Assembly: GCA_041686485.1 (NCBI GenBank)
Contig: JAWLDT010000006.1
Location: 1-64,000 of the forward strand
Direction of reading: 5' to 3'
DNA: 64,000 bases
Source of the DNA: PUPG01 sp041686485
Lineage (GTDB): Bacteria; Bacteroidota; Bacteroidia; Bacteroidales; UBA7960
In this document: positions 24,773-34,143 of the stretch, piece after piece
How the letters are laid out: each line of letters starts with the position of its first letter
How positions within the stretch are numbered: position 1 is the first letter of the stretch
Notes under the pieces: generated by a model
What the model saw: the letters and a program-made list of their open reading frames with translations, nothing else
The model's database searches: none
What the model was told of the DNA's origin: nothing
Program-made: the position numbers and the translations under genes

Positions 24773-25600
24773 ATCTTTCAGACGTGCAAATGCCACAAAA
24801 GGCGGATTGTGCAGGTCTTTCTTGTTGTATTGAAGCGGTTTTTTGGTGTACAGGTCGAAGATATCACCGCCGGCAGCCAGCAATATGGCATGGGCAGCCG
24901 CCGTATCCCACTCAAAGGTAGGCGTAAACCGCGGATAGAGACTGGCTTCTCCGGCAGCCAGCTTGCAAAATTTGAGGGAGCTTCCTATTGCCAGGGTTTG
25001 TTGGGACGGGTTGATTTCTTTCAGTTGATTGATCAGGGCCTCGGTTCGTGAGTCAGGATGAGAGCGACTGACTACAATGGTTTCCTGATCCAAACCTTCG
25101 CGATCTGTCAGGGACTCACCTGTTTTTTCAAACAGTTGCTCTTCCGAAGCGATTGTCTGATCTTCCAGGGAACGTGTGTCGGCAATAATACGGGGTGGCA
25201 GATCCCTGCCCCCGAAAAAGGCCATATGCAAAGCCGGAGCGGTAACAATTCCCAGAATGGGGCAATCCTCCCGTATCAGGGCAATGTTAACCGTAAACTC
25301 TCCATTCTTGCTGATAAACTCCTTGGTGCCGTCCAAAGGGTCTATCAGCCAGTATTCCCCCCAGGATTTTCTCTCCTCATAAGCAGGTATGGTATTTTCT
25401 TCACTTACCACCGGTATGCCGGTTTGTTCCAGCCTGTCCTGAATAATGGCATTGGCCCGCCTGTCGGCCAGGGTGATGGGGCTGCCGTCGGCTTTGTCTT
25501 CCGACAGAATGGGGTTCTCATAGACCTCCATAATGGCATTTCCGGCTTCAATAGCGGTTTTAAGGGCTAAATGTGTATGGGCGATGTGTGTGTTTGTCAT
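24740..25600 (-). CDS. cysQ: 3'(2'),5'-bisphosphate nucleotidase
   Basis: CysQ removes the 3'-phosphate from PAP, clearing the by-product of sulfate assimilation and other sulfotransfer reactions. The 286-residue protein has the inositol-monophosphatase fold with its metal motifs: SEENT (about residue 70), WLIDPLDGTKEF (about 90-101) and EWDTAAAHAILLAAGG near the C terminus, which supplies the third metal ligand. ATG 25600 (MTNTHIAH) is chosen because the TAATTTTG element at 25607-25614 overlaps the longer start at 25609. The ATG then coincides with the predicted transcription start, so the mRNA may be leaderless. It overlaps the convergent transporter by 33 bases. Confidence 0.94.
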   Translation of the reverse strand: MTNTHIAHTHLALKTAIEAGNAIMEVYENPILSEDKADGSPITLADRRANAIIQDRLEQTGIPVVSEENTIPAYEERKSWGEYWLIDPLDGTKEFISKNGEFTVNIALIREDCPILGIVTAPALHMAFFGGRDLPPRIIADTRSLEDQTIASEEQLFEKTGESLTDREGLDQETIVVSRSHPDSRTEALINQLKEINPSQQTLAIGSSLKFCKLAAGEASLYPRFTPTFEWDTAAAHAILLAAGGDIFDLYTKKPLQYNKKDLHNPPFVAFARLKDSNRFFAEFAF

Positions 25601-25606
25601 AGCTAA

Positions 25607-25614
25607 CAAAATTA
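25607..25614 (-). promoter_or_regulatory. Putative -7 element of cysQ (leaderless)
   Basis: TAATTTTG on the minus strand ends seven bases before the cysQ ATG, the same distance at which transcription should start. A leaderless message is implied. Confidence 0.5.
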
Positions 25615-25949
25615 TTAAAGTATTCTAACCTGATTTATTCATGATTTTAGTGAAACTTTCCTGCTTGTGCGGTAATGAAATCCGGCGCATTAGCATATTT
25701 TGTGAATAAGACAGGCTAAAACCATTGTTTTTTTGTATGGAATGTTCATACATGCATGGGTAACCATTGTTCCGGGATTCCATGCATACTCTTTGGTCTC
25801 GCGTGTGCAGTAAAGATTTTTTCAGATGCGATTGATGCAGCCTTAGGTGGCTTGCGTTCTTTTGTATACCATTGGAAGGCAAATATAGAAATTTTACCAA
25901 ACAATCTGTTTTACAGGTTGTTTTTTTAATAAACCAAACACTTATAGTT
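25615..25949. other. Intergenic region with an 8-bp inverted repeat
   Basis: The 335 bases between cysQ and the glutathione peroxidase gene contain no convincing gene. The only structure noticed is ATGCATGG (25752-25759) paired with CCATGCAT (25780-25787), spaced 20 bases apart. A short minus-strand open frame (25625-25900) has no recognisable features. Confidence 0.4.
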
Positions 25950-26537
25950 ATGAAAATATGTAATAGATTTTATTTAATGGGATGCAGCTTATTTATTCTA
26001 TTCGCGATGTTGATGATAAATCCTTTGCAGGCTATGGAAAACAATGGCGAAACTGCCGGAAGTCTTCATGATTTTGTGGTTCAGGACATCTATGGCGATT
26101 CTTTTGAGCTGTCGGATTTATCAGGGAAGAAGGTGATGGTTGTAAACACCGCATCTGAATGTGGCCTGACACCGCAGTATGAGGAGCTTGAACAGCTCTA
26201 CCAAAAGTATGGCGGCGATGGTTTCGTGATTATCGGCTTCCCGGCCAACAATTTTATGAATCAGGAGCCCGGTTCGGATGAAGAAATTATCACCTTTTGC
26301 CAGGAGAACTATGGAGTTAGTTTTCCTATGATGTCGAAGATCTCTGTGAAAGGTGACGATATTGCCCCTGTTTATGAGTGGCTTACCCGTGAGGAACTAA
26401 ATGGTAAGATGGATGCAGAGATTGCCTGGAATTTTCAGAAATTCCTGATTGACGCCGACGGGCAGATAGTCGATGTGTTATCCCCCCGCGATAGCCCATT
26501 GTCATCAGAGGTGACCGACTGGATCACAGAGAAGTAA
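25950..26537 (+). CDS. Exported glutathione peroxidase family protein
   Basis: This thiol peroxidase of 195 residues reduces hydroperoxides, in bacteria usually with thioredoxin rather than glutathione. The active site is Cys71 in NTASECGLTPQY, where animal enzymes have selenocysteine, with Gln105 (FMNQEP) and Trp160-Asn161 completing the tetrad. The first 28 residues are a hydrophobic signal (FYLMGCSLFILFAMLMINPLQA), so the enzyme acts in the periplasm. The ATG at 25950 is chosen; the frame extends upstream without a better start. The coding 3' end is the source of a 37-bp tandem repeat that continues past the stop codon. Confidence 0.93.
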   Translation: MKICNRFYLMGCSLFILFAMLMINPLQAMENNGETAGSLHDFVVQDIYGDSFELSDLSGKKVMVVNTASECGLTPQYEELEQLYQKYGGDGFVIIGFPANNFMNQEPGSDEEIITFCQENYGVSFPMMSKISVKGDDIAPVYEWLTREELNGKMDAEIAWNFQKFLIDADGQIVDVLSPRDSPLSSEVTDWITEK

Positions 26538-26726
26538 CAGGTCAGAGATTACCGACCGGATCACAAAGAAATAACAGGTCAGAAATTACCGACCGGATCA
26601 CAGAGAAATAACAGGTCAGAAATTACCGACCGGATCACAAAGAAATAACAGGTCAGAGATTACCGACCGGATCACAGAGAAGTAACAGGTCAGAAATTAC
26701 CGACCGGATCAAAGAGAAGTAACAGG
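26514..26726. repeat. 37-bp tandem repeat, 5.75 copies, over a stop codon
   Basis: Units start at 26514, 26551, 26588, 26625, 26662 and 26699 (last one partial). The first unit encodes the last residues of the glutathione peroxidase and its TAA stop, so the end of the gene itself has been multiplied. Units differ only at a few positions (for example GAAGTAA versus GAAATAA). A period of 37 is not a multiple of three, so this is not a protein repeat. The array fills the gap to the gyrB stop codon. Confidence 0.95.
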
Positions 26727-26742
26727 CGCTGCAGAGAATCCT

Positions 26743-28710
26743 CTACGCGTCGATATTCGCGTACTTTGCATTTTTTTCGATAAACTCCCTTCTTGGCGGG
26801 ACTTCATCTCCCATCAACATGGAGAAGGTGCGGTTTGCTTCGGCAGCGTTGGTGATATCGACCTGGCGCAGTTTCCTGAATTCAGGGTTCATCGTTGTTG
26901 CCCAGAGCTGTTCGGCATTCATCTCACCCAAACCTTTATAACGCTGGATGTGCAGACCGCTTTCCTTACCATCTTTCGTAAGGTCATTTACGATTTGCTT
27001 TCTGTCTTCTTCATCCCAGGCGTACCGCTCTTCCTTTCCTTTTTTGATGAGATAGAAGGGCGGTGTTGCGATATAGATGTTACCCAGTTCAATCATTTCG
27101 CGCATGTGACGGAAAAAGAAGGTCAGGATGAGGGTGGCAATGTGGCTGCCGTCCACATCGGCGTCGGTCATGATGATGACTTTATGATAACGGAGCTTGT
27201 CCAGGTTGAGTGCTTTGCTGTCATCGTCGGTGCCGATTGTAAGCCCCAGGGCGGTAAAGATCGTTTTGATCTCCTCATTATCGAAAATTTTATGGGGCAT
27301 GGCTTTTTCCACGTTGAGGATCTTTCCGCGCAGCGGAAGGATGGCCTGGAATTTTCTGTCGCGTCCCTGCTTGGCAGTTCCCCCGGCGGAATCACCCTCT
27401 ACCAGGAAAATTTCACATTTTGCGGGATCACTTTCGGAGCAGTCGGAGAGTTTGCCGGGAAGACCGGTATTGCTCAGCACGCTTTTACGCTGGACCAGTT
27501 CACGCGCTTTGCGGGCAGCATGTCTGGCGGTTGCGGCCAGTATCACTTTGTTAACGATGGTCTTGGCATCCTTCGGGTTCTCTTCCAGATAATTCGTAAG
27601 CATCTCACTGACGGCCTGGTCGACCACCCCGCTGACTTCCGAATTACCCAGCTTGGTTTTTGTTTGCCCTTCAAACTGTGGCTCGGCCACTTTAACGGAA
27701 ATGACCGCTGTAAGGCCTTCGCGGAAATCATCACCGTTGATCTCGAACTTTAGCTTGGACAACATGCCCGATCTCTCGGCATAGTTTTTCAGGGTGCGGG
27801 TGAGTGCCCGGCGAAAACCCGCCAGGTGGGTACCTCCTTCAATGGTGTTGATATTGTTAACGTAAGCCTGCACATTCTCCGTGAAGGAGGAATTGTATTG
27901 CATGGCCACCTCAACGGGAATACCCGATTTTTCGGTGAACATACATATTGGCTTGTCAATAAGGGTTTCCCTGGTATCATCGAGATACTCCACAAATTCA
28001 ACCAGGCCGGCCTCAGAAAGGTACACATCTTTTACCGGCTGTCCATTCTCGTCGCGCTGACGCATATCTGTCAGTGACATCTGAACGCCTTTGTTCAGGA
28101 AGGACAATTCGCGCAGCCGGTTGGTGAGGGTCTCATAACTGAACTCTGTGATCCGGAATATGGATGCATCTGGTATGAACGTAATTTTTGTCCCGCGTAA
28201 TTCGGTATCACCGACTTGCTTAACCGGGCTTTGCGGCCTGCCGGCTTTATATTCCTGCACATGGACTTTCTGTTCGCGGTGTACTTCTACTGTCATATGT
28301 TCGGAAAGGGCATTCACACAGGATACCCCCACACCATGCAGTCCACCGGACACTTTGTAGGTATCTTTGTTAAACTTGCCACCGGCGTGCAATACAGTCA
28401 TAACGACTTCCAGGGCACTCCTGCCTTCTTTTTCGTGTATATCAACAGGGATGCCCCGGCCATTATCCATAATGGTGATAGAGTCATCTTCATTGATAAT
28501 GACATCAATCTGATCACAGTAACCGCCCATGGCTTCATCGATGGAGTTGTCGAGCACCTCATACACCAGGTGGTGTAAGCCCTTGTTGCTCACATCCCCG
28601 ATATACATGGCCGGTCGCTTCCTTACCGCCTCCAGGCCTTCCAAAACCTGGATGCTGGTAGCATCATAATTCATCTTGTCAACGTCTGTTGGCTTCAAGG
28701 GTGCATTCAT
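26743..28710 (-). CDS. gyrB: DNA gyrase subunit B
   Basis: GyrB supplies ATP hydrolysis for DNA supercoiling by gyrase. The 655-residue protein has the GHKL ATPase domain (DNGRGIP at 82-88, GGLHGVG at 122-128), the transducer domain, the TOPRIM domain (EGDSAGG at 438-444, DADVDGSHI later) and the short C-terminal tail (RRxFIExNA) that separates GyrB from ParE. Start 28710 (MNAPLKPTDV) is preferred because the TACCTTTG element at 28735-28742 overlaps the longer start at 28737; MNYDATS at 28674 is also possible. The gyrA gene is not in the window. Confidence 0.96.
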   Translation of the reverse strand: MNAPLKPTDVDKMNYDATSIQVLEGLEAVRKRPAMYIGDVSNKGLHHLVYEVLDNSIDEAMGGYCDQIDVIINEDDSITIMDNGRGIPVDIHEKEGRSALEVVMTVLHAGGKFNKDTYKVSGGLHGVGVSCVNALSEHMTVEVHREQKVHVQEYKAGRPQSPVKQVGDTELRGTKITFIPDASIFRITEFSYETLTNRLRELSFLNKGVQMSLTDMRQRDENGQPVKDVYLSEAGLVEFVEYLDDTRETLIDKPICMFTEKSGIPVEVAMQYNSSFTENVQAYVNNINTIEGGTHLAGFRRALTRTLKNYAERSGMLSKLKFEINGDDFREGLTAVISVKVAEPQFEGQTKTKLGNSEVSGVVDQAVSEMLTNYLEENPKDAKTIVNKVILAATARHAARKARELVQRKSVLSNTGLPGKLSDCSESDPAKCEIFLVEGDSAGGTAKQGRDRKFQAILPLRGKILNVEKAMPHKIFDNEEIKTIFTALGLTIGTDDDSKALNLDKLRYHKVIIMTDADVDGSHIATLILTFFFRHMREMIELGNIYIATPPFYLIKKGKEERYAWDEEDRKQIVNDLTKDGKESGLHIQRYKGLGEMNAEQLWATTMNPEFRKLRQVDITNAAEANRTFSMLMGDEVPPRREFIEKNAKYANIDA

Positions 28711-28734
28711 ACATTTTGCCTTTTTAGTAATGGG

Positions 28735-28742
28735 CAAAGGTA
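28735..28742 (-). promoter_or_regulatory. Putative -7 element of gyrB
   Basis: TACCTTTG on the minus strand predicts transcription from about 28728, 18 bases before the chosen gyrB start. It rules out the upstream ATG at 28737. Confidence 0.45.
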
Positions 28743-28837
28743 TGGTTTTTTAAGGAGAATACCTACAAAAAAAGGCGCAAAAATGCTGTTTTAACAGGCT
28801 GATAATCAGAGTATTTGCAAGGGATGGTTCACAGGGT

Positions 28838-30607
28838 TTACAAGGAGTAGCTCACGCCGCCCATAAAACTGAAACCCTGGGTGGGATAATCCAGCCATCG
28901 GGCATAATTCTCATTTTGTACATTGTAGAAATCAAGGAAGACAGATAAGATTTTTGTGTACCGGTATTCAATACCCACGTTGGCATCCAGGTAAAAATCA
29001 TGCACTTTTTCAGGGTGGATGGTTCCTGGTGGAATGTCTGATATCACCATTCCGTAAGTTTCCCCACGGCCGTACAGATCGGCCGTAAGGATAATCTTAT
29101 CCTGGATATTGTAGCTCATGTTGAGCGTAAGAAGCATATCCGGTTTATGCCAGGCCTTTTGTTGGGTGTCAAGTGTATAATCATAAAAGTCGCCGCGCAG
29201 ACGCATGGAAAAACGTTTGCCGAAGCGGGAAAACACCTCGGCATGGAAATGGAGACGACGAATATCATCATAGATGACTGTGAATTGGGATGTCCGGAAG
29301 GCCGATATATCCTGGTCTATTATGTTAAATGCGTCGGGGAAGCCTGACTTGCCAAACAAGGGGTAATTGTCAATATTGCTGTTTGTAAGCGACAGGTGGT
29401 ATGATACCTTGTCGCCAACATTCCCTTTCACTCCGCCACTGATTTCGGAACGTATGTTGGTAAAGGATGTCGCAGGGAATGGCCTTACGAAGGGGTTCTC
29501 CGCTGATAATGTTCGCCAGGATTGTTTTTCCAGCCCTCCCGACAATTCCATATAGGCCGTCAAGCGTTCCGGAACAATCTCCATGTTCAGGCCTGCGAGC
29601 GGATAGGTTCGCAAGAGATAGTTGGCGTTGTCGTCCTCCACCGAGAAATTGACCCCTGCATGAAAGCTTAATTGGTCAATGTCAGCGTAAAAAGTTGGTT
29701 TTACACTGTAGATGCCGGTATTCAAAGTATCTCCAACAAACTCATAATAGTAATAATCGGCGGATAGGTCTAGCTGGAAATATTGTTTTTTGGCAATTTC
29801 GAAAGGGTCGGCGGAAAATTCACGGCCAATTTCCCCGGAAAAGTTGAAATGGTGCTCATTACCCTCATACCGGTCACTGAGCCAGTGGTGTTCAAGACCT
29901 GCATGATAACGGGTACTGGCAGAATCAGCATGGGTTGAGCCAAACCCGATCCGGGATGACAGAAAGTTGTACTGCTGTCGGATATCATCGGCTTCAGGAA
30001 GCAAGTTGTTATTTCCATTATCTTGTTTATCAGCTTCTTGTTGATTATTAAACGGGAAACCATAATAATGGACCACTTCACGGTCGTAGAGGATGTCAGC
30101 TTCGAGAGAGGTGTTATCGAAAAAACGGGTGCCGTAAATATTTGCTTTGTTGTGGCTGAAAAGACTATGTGGTGCATCTTCTATCTCATTGTTGGCGGAG
30201 ATATGTTTCAGGTTGACACCCAGGGCATATTCATTGGAGCGCAGGGTGTTATAAAATGCCTCAAGATAGGGTGTCTGGTAAGATCCAAAACCCCCTTTTA
30301 CATGCCCACGATACAATTTTGGCATTGGCTCGCCACGCATACGGGCAGGGGTGATCGGATCCGGTTCAAACTCGGTTGTGATTTTTTGTGGCGGAATCTG
30401 GTAATCAAAATCCATCTGCACACGCGTGGTATCATCAATCGTTGGATTGATATTTATCTTGAAGGCATCAGAGATGCTTGGTTCATAAGGGGCTACCACC
30501 TGTATTTCATCAATGTCCATGCGGTCCTGTGCGTGTAAAATACCTGCTGTGCCGACCAGCAGTAGCAGTAAAATGGTATTGACGATGTGAAAAGTGGGTG
30601 TTTTCAT
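28838..30607 (-). CDS. TonB-receptor-like outer-membrane beta-barrel protein
   Basis: This 589-residue protein has a signal peptide (residues 1-26, ending LHAQ) and a long alternating-polarity region typical of an outer-membrane beta-barrel, finishing with an aromatic strand (FMGGVSYSL). After the signal there is a short acidic segment (DEIQVVAPYEPSISDAFKINI) but no plug domain, so it is not a complete TonB-dependent receptor. It follows the TPR gene by 20 bases. A TPR-rich periplasmic protein followed by such a barrel is a recurrent Bacteroidetes pair. The function is unknown; export or assembly of envelope material is a guess. Confidence 0.8.
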   Translation of the reverse strand: MKTPTFHIVNTILLLLLVGTAGILHAQDRMDIDEIQVVAPYEPSISDAFKININPTIDDTTRVQMDFDYQIPPQKITTEFEPDPITPARMRGEPMPKLYRGHVKGGFGSYQTPYLEAFYNTLRSNEYALGVNLKHISANNEIEDAPHSLFSHNKANIYGTRFFDNTSLEADILYDREVVHYYGFPFNNQQEADKQDNGNNNLLPEADDIRQQYNFLSSRIGFGSTHADSASTRYHAGLEHHWLSDRYEGNEHHFNFSGEIGREFSADPFEIAKKQYFQLDLSADYYYYEFVGDTLNTGIYSVKPTFYADIDQLSFHAGVNFSVEDDNANYLLRTYPLAGLNMEIVPERLTAYMELSGGLEKQSWRTLSAENPFVRPFPATSFTNIRSEISGGVKGNVGDKVSYHLSLTNSNIDNYPLFGKSGFPDAFNIIDQDISAFRTSQFTVIYDDIRRLHFHAEVFSRFGKRFSMRLRGDFYDYTLDTQQKAWHKPDMLLTLNMSYNIQDKIILTADLYGRGETYGMVISDIPPGTIHPEKVHDFYLDANVGIEYRYTKILSVFLDFYNVQNENYARWLDYPTQGFSFMGGVSYSL

Positions 30608-30627
30608 GACAATGTACTATTTGGTTA

Positions 30628-33600
30628 TTATTCCCGCTCGCCCATTTCTATCTCCAGCGTGTCGGTTTCCTGGGGCATATCCCGCATCTCCTCCTGTTCA
30701 TTAATAAAAGTCATCCTCTCTTTGGCTTCATCTAAAAGCACTTCGCCGTCGTAATTTTCGATGATACTTTCCAGTGTATGTTTTGCCTGAAACAGGTTGT
30801 CTGTTTCAATGTAGATATCCGATAACAACAAAAATGTTTTGGCCAGCCAGTAATCATATGCGGACATTTGATTAATGTATTCAAATACCTGATCTTCAGC
30901 TTCTTCGTAGTTTCCCTGCCTGAAGGTGATCAGGGCCAGATGGTACATGGCTTCGGCCGCCCTTTCATTATCAGCCATTTCTTTGGCCTGCCGGAGAGCG
31001 TCTTCAGCCATTTCCCGGTTATCTTGTTCAAGCGCCGAAATCCCTATTATCAGTTGGGCTTCCTGTTCCACATCACGTGATACTTTATCCGTATCAATAA
31101 CTGCGCGGCTGGCTTCGATGGCGTCTGCATATCGTTCCAGCCGGTACTGACTCCGCATTTGTCCTTTGCGTGCCACCAGCATATTGTTTCTGTATTCGGC
31201 AACTTCTTCAAGTTGGAGAAAATACTGATTCGCTTTTTCATAATGACCCATGTCATAGTGAATGGTAGATGCCCGCAGCAAAGCATTTTCCAGAAACTTT
31301 GAACGGGATTGTTCAATCACGTGGGTGTAGCCTTCCAGTGCATGCTGCCGTTCATTGGTCTGGGAATAACATTCTGCACGGTAGTACCTTGCATTGGTTG
31401 AAAAAATCCCATCCGGGAAGCGGTCCAGGTAGTTTGAAAAGCTTTGAATCGCCTCCTGGCAGTCGCCCTGCATATAACGATTTTCGGCTGCCTCATAGGT
31501 CAGTGAGTCTTCCTGTGCCGTAGTCATGTCCGCCATATTCATTTCCTCGCTAAACCGTACAAATTCATCCACCCGGTCAAGGTCGACATAGATGCTGCGC
31601 ATAGCGGAAAAAGCCTCCCGGGCTTCCGGAGTGCCCGGATAATCTTCGATAACCTTTTTGAATACTTCCAGGGCTTTATCATCTTCATTCAGGTTATAAT
31701 GGATGAGGCCTGTTTTGAGGCGGGCACTTTTGGCATAGGAGCTGTTTGGATGTTGTTCGATCAGGCGGTTGAAATGGGTTTTTGCCCGATCATTGTTGTC
31801 AAGGATCAGCCATGTATCAGCGATCTCATACCTGGCATCATCGATAAAACCAGACCGTGGGTGATTGTTGATTAATGTGTTCAGGCTGGTCAGTTTCTCC
31901 TCAAATTTGCCCTGTATGCCCTGTACCAGACCTTTCTGAAATATGGCATAGTCTGTATCGATCACACCCAGGTTAATGGCTCGCTCGTAAAAGTCCATGG
32001 CCCGGGGATATTGTTTATTCATGAAATAGGAATCGGCAACACGGAGCAGGGCATCATTGTTCATCTGTGGCTTCTCTCCTGATTCGGCAATAAATTTCCT
32101 GAATGCTGATATCGCCCTGGGGTATCTTTCTTCTTTAAAATGCGCGTAGCCGATTGTGTAATGGGCCTGGTTGTAAATATCGAGGGTGAATGCCCCGGGC
32201 GTTACCAGGAATTTTTCATGGGCAGTGATGGCATCATCATAACGTGACAGCCGGTAGTAAGCTTCACCTGTCCAGTAAAGGCTGGCAGCGTATAATCCTC
32301 TTTCTTCCTCAAAGCGGCGGGTTTTATCAAAATGCGCAATGGCTTGCAGGAAGTCACCATTATTGAACAGCTCCACCCCCCTGTAAAAGGAGACGCGCTG
32401 GTAAGCTTCCCGAAGGGTTGGACTGTCCATCCTGATTTCTTCAAGAGAAGACAGGGCGTTTTTATAATTGCTGGTGGTCAGATACAGGTCTATCAAATGT
32501 TCGTAGGCCTCCTGCGTACGCGGGGACTCCGGATATGTTTCTATATATTGTTGAAATGATCGTATGGCTTCATTATAAGGATCGTATGACAGCTCAAGTG
32601 ACAAAAGGGCATAGTTAAAAAGGGATTCACGGGCTATCTCATGGTCGAAATCCAGTTGATGAGCTTGCGTAAAAGCATTGCGGGCATATCGTTTTTGTCC
32701 GGTTTCAATGTAACAGGATGCAAGGTGGTAATGGGCATTTTGAGAGAGGGAATCTTCTTTGGTGGTTACCCTTTCAAAATGGTCGATAGCTTCTTCATGA
32801 CTGCCGTTATGGAGATAGGCGAAGCCGAGCTGATAATGGTCTTCCCGGGTTGCTCCCGAACGGGGTGCACTGATATAATCTTCCAGGTAGGGGATGGCTT
32901 CGGCATATTGCGACTGCCGGAAATGTGCTTCTCCCAGGAGCCTTGATATTTCTGAAGAACGACGCGTTGTCCTGTCCTCCAGCAGTTTGGGTGCATAGGC
33001 CAGCAGGCTGTCAAAATTCTCCTGCAAAAAATGGATGTGTGTGATGTAATACGGAACAACAGGGCCAAAGTTCCGGTCGTCTGTCAATTGCTGAAGTGCA
33101 GTCAGGGCAGCATCATAGTTGCCGGTGATATAGGCAATATGTCCTCTGTAATAAGTGGCGGGGCCATAATAAACGGATGCCGGGTCGGTTACCCTTTCAA
33201 AATATTGGTTGGCGGTGTTATATGATTCGGTTTGGAAGAGGCTGTATCCTTTTTTAAAGAGAAACTCGTCTTCACGGTCACTGTCAACGTCATTGGCATC
33301 CAGACGTGCGAACCAGCCGACAGCTTCTTCATAGTCTCTTTGCCGGTATTTCAGGTTGCCCATATGAAACCGGGCTTGAGTTTTCCCGGTGTGTGAAGGA
33401 TGTTCCCGGAGATATGCCAGAAGGAGTTCTTCGGCATCCGGGTTGAACAGTTCGGTGGCACAGATGGCTGTGTGCAGTTGGGCATTGGCGTAAACCTTAC
33501 TATGCGGATCGTCAAGCTGTCGCAGGGTTTGCAAAAAAAGGTTGCGTGCTGCCCCGTACTGTTCTTTGTTAAAAAGCTCCAGAGCTTGTCGGTAAGTAGC

Positions 33601-33696
33601 TTCCGGCTCATCATGGATGGCTGTTCTTTGTGCTCCGGCGTACTGTAGTCCAAAAGCCAGTAGAATGAACAGACACAAGGTTTTTTTTGTCATCAT
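30628..33696 (-). CDS. Large periplasmic tetratricopeptide-repeat protein
   Basis: The 1,022-residue protein begins with a signal peptide (about 1-22, ending YAGAQ) and is built almost wholly from tetratricopeptide repeats. At least 20 helical pairs are visible, many with the A-x(2)-Y-x(7)-A/Y-x(4)-F-x(2)-A/V pattern (for example YEEAVGWFARLD, YDDAITAHEKFL, YPRAISAFRKFI). Such superhelical solenoids bind other proteins and often serve as periplasmic scaffolds. The acidic C-terminal tail (about 1000-1022) is unstructured. It is co-transcribed with the beta-barrel gene 20 bases downstream, suggesting a two-protein envelope complex. The ligand is unknown. Confidence 0.88.
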   Translation of the reverse strand: MMTKKTLCLFILLAFGLQYAGAQRTAIHDEPEATYRQALELFNKEQYGAARNLFLQTLRQLDDPHSKVYANAQLHTAICATELFNPDAEELLLAYLREHPSHTGKTQARFHMGNLKYRQRDYEEAVGWFARLDANDVDSDREDEFLFKKGYSLFQTESYNTANQYFERVTDPASVYYGPATYYRGHIAYITGNYDAALTALQQLTDDRNFGPVVPYYITHIHFLQENFDSLLAYAPKLLEDRTTRRSSEISRLLGEAHFRQSQYAEAIPYLEDYISAPRSGATREDHYQLGFAYLHNGSHEEAIDHFERVTTKEDSLSQNAHYHLASCYIETGQKRYARNAFTQAHQLDFDHEIARESLFNYALLSLELSYDPYNEAIRSFQQYIETYPESPRTQEAYEHLIDLYLTTSNYKNALSSLEEIRMDSPTLREAYQRVSFYRGVELFNNGDFLQAIAHFDKTRRFEEERGLYAASLYWTGEAYYRLSRYDDAITAHEKFLVTPGAFTLDIYNQAHYTIGYAHFKEERYPRAISAFRKFIAESGEKPQMNNDALLRVADSYFMNKQYPRAMDFYERAINLGVIDTDYAIFQKGLVQGIQGKFEEKLTSLNTLINNHPRSGFIDDARYEIADTWLILDNNDRAKTHFNRLIEQHPNSSYAKSARLKTGLIHYNLNEDDKALEVFKKVIEDYPGTPEAREAFSAMRSIYVDLDRVDEFVRFSEEMNMADMTTAQEDSLTYEAAENRYMQGDCQEAIQSFSNYLDRFPDGIFSTNARYYRAECYSQTNERQHALEGYTHVIEQSRSKFLENALLRASTIHYDMGHYEKANQYFLQLEEVAEYRNNMLVARKGQMRSQYRLERYADAIEASRAVIDTDKVSRDVEQEAQLIIGISALEQDNREMAEDALRQAKEMADNERAAEAMYHLALITFRQGNYEEAEDQVFEYINQMSAYDYWLAKTFLLLSDIYIETDNLFQAKHTLESIIENYDGEVLLDEAKERMTFINEQEEMRDMPQETDTLEIEMGERE

Positions 33697-33723
33697 CAGC
33701 TATTTATATGAGGAATAAAAAAT

Positions 33724-34110
33724 GAGTAGGCAGGCCTGTAAGCCGGGTTCTGTGACACCTTTCAAAGCTGCCTCTTGTCATTTATCTGGAATAGTACTCA
33801 CGTACTACTTCTAACGGCCTACCCTCCGGGATCGGGCGAGCAACCCTCAGTCCCCGGTTTATTTGGCCTTTCAACGCATAAGGTTTACCCCCTTATCCGG
33901 TCACCCGGATAAGGCGTGAGCTCTTACCTCACGTTTTCACCCTTACCGGCCCGGCCGAAGCCGGACGCCGGCGGTTCTTTTCTGCGGCACTTTCTCTCAA
34001 CCTGCAATCGCAGGCTGGCTTCCTGTTAGGAAGTATGCTGCTCTGTGTTGCCCGGACTTTCCTCATCCCGCTCCTGTGACCGGGACGCGACAAGACGGCC
34101 TGCCTGACTC
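33724..34110 (-). ncRNA. rnpB: RNase P RNA (class A)
   Basis: RNase P RNA cleaves 5' leaders from pre-tRNA. On the minus strand the conserved GAGGAAAGTCCGGGC (34064 to 34050) lies near the 5' end and ACAGAACCCGGCTTA (33753 to 33739) near the 3' end, the two strands of the P4 core. The ends pair as helix P1: GAGT-C-AGGCAGGC (34110 to 34098) with GCCTGCCTACTC (33735 to 33724). A T-run at 33716-33722 follows as terminator. Length is about 387 nucleotides, normal for type A. Confidence 0.95.
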
Positions 34111-34143
34111 AGTATATAAATATTATAATGCCTGACGGATGTT

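Noticed and set aside
25752..25787. 8-bp inverted repeat in the cysQ-glutathione peroxidase gap as an operator
   Set aside because: The 20-base spacing and lack of a nearby promoter element make it no better than chance.
25625..25900. Minus-strand open frame of 91 codons upstream of the glutathione peroxidase gene
   Set aside because: No recognisable domain, and biased composition (Ser, His, Asn) typical of non-coding AT-rich DNA.
28838..30607. Complete TonB-dependent receptor
   Set aside because: No plug domain can be placed between signal peptide and barrel.
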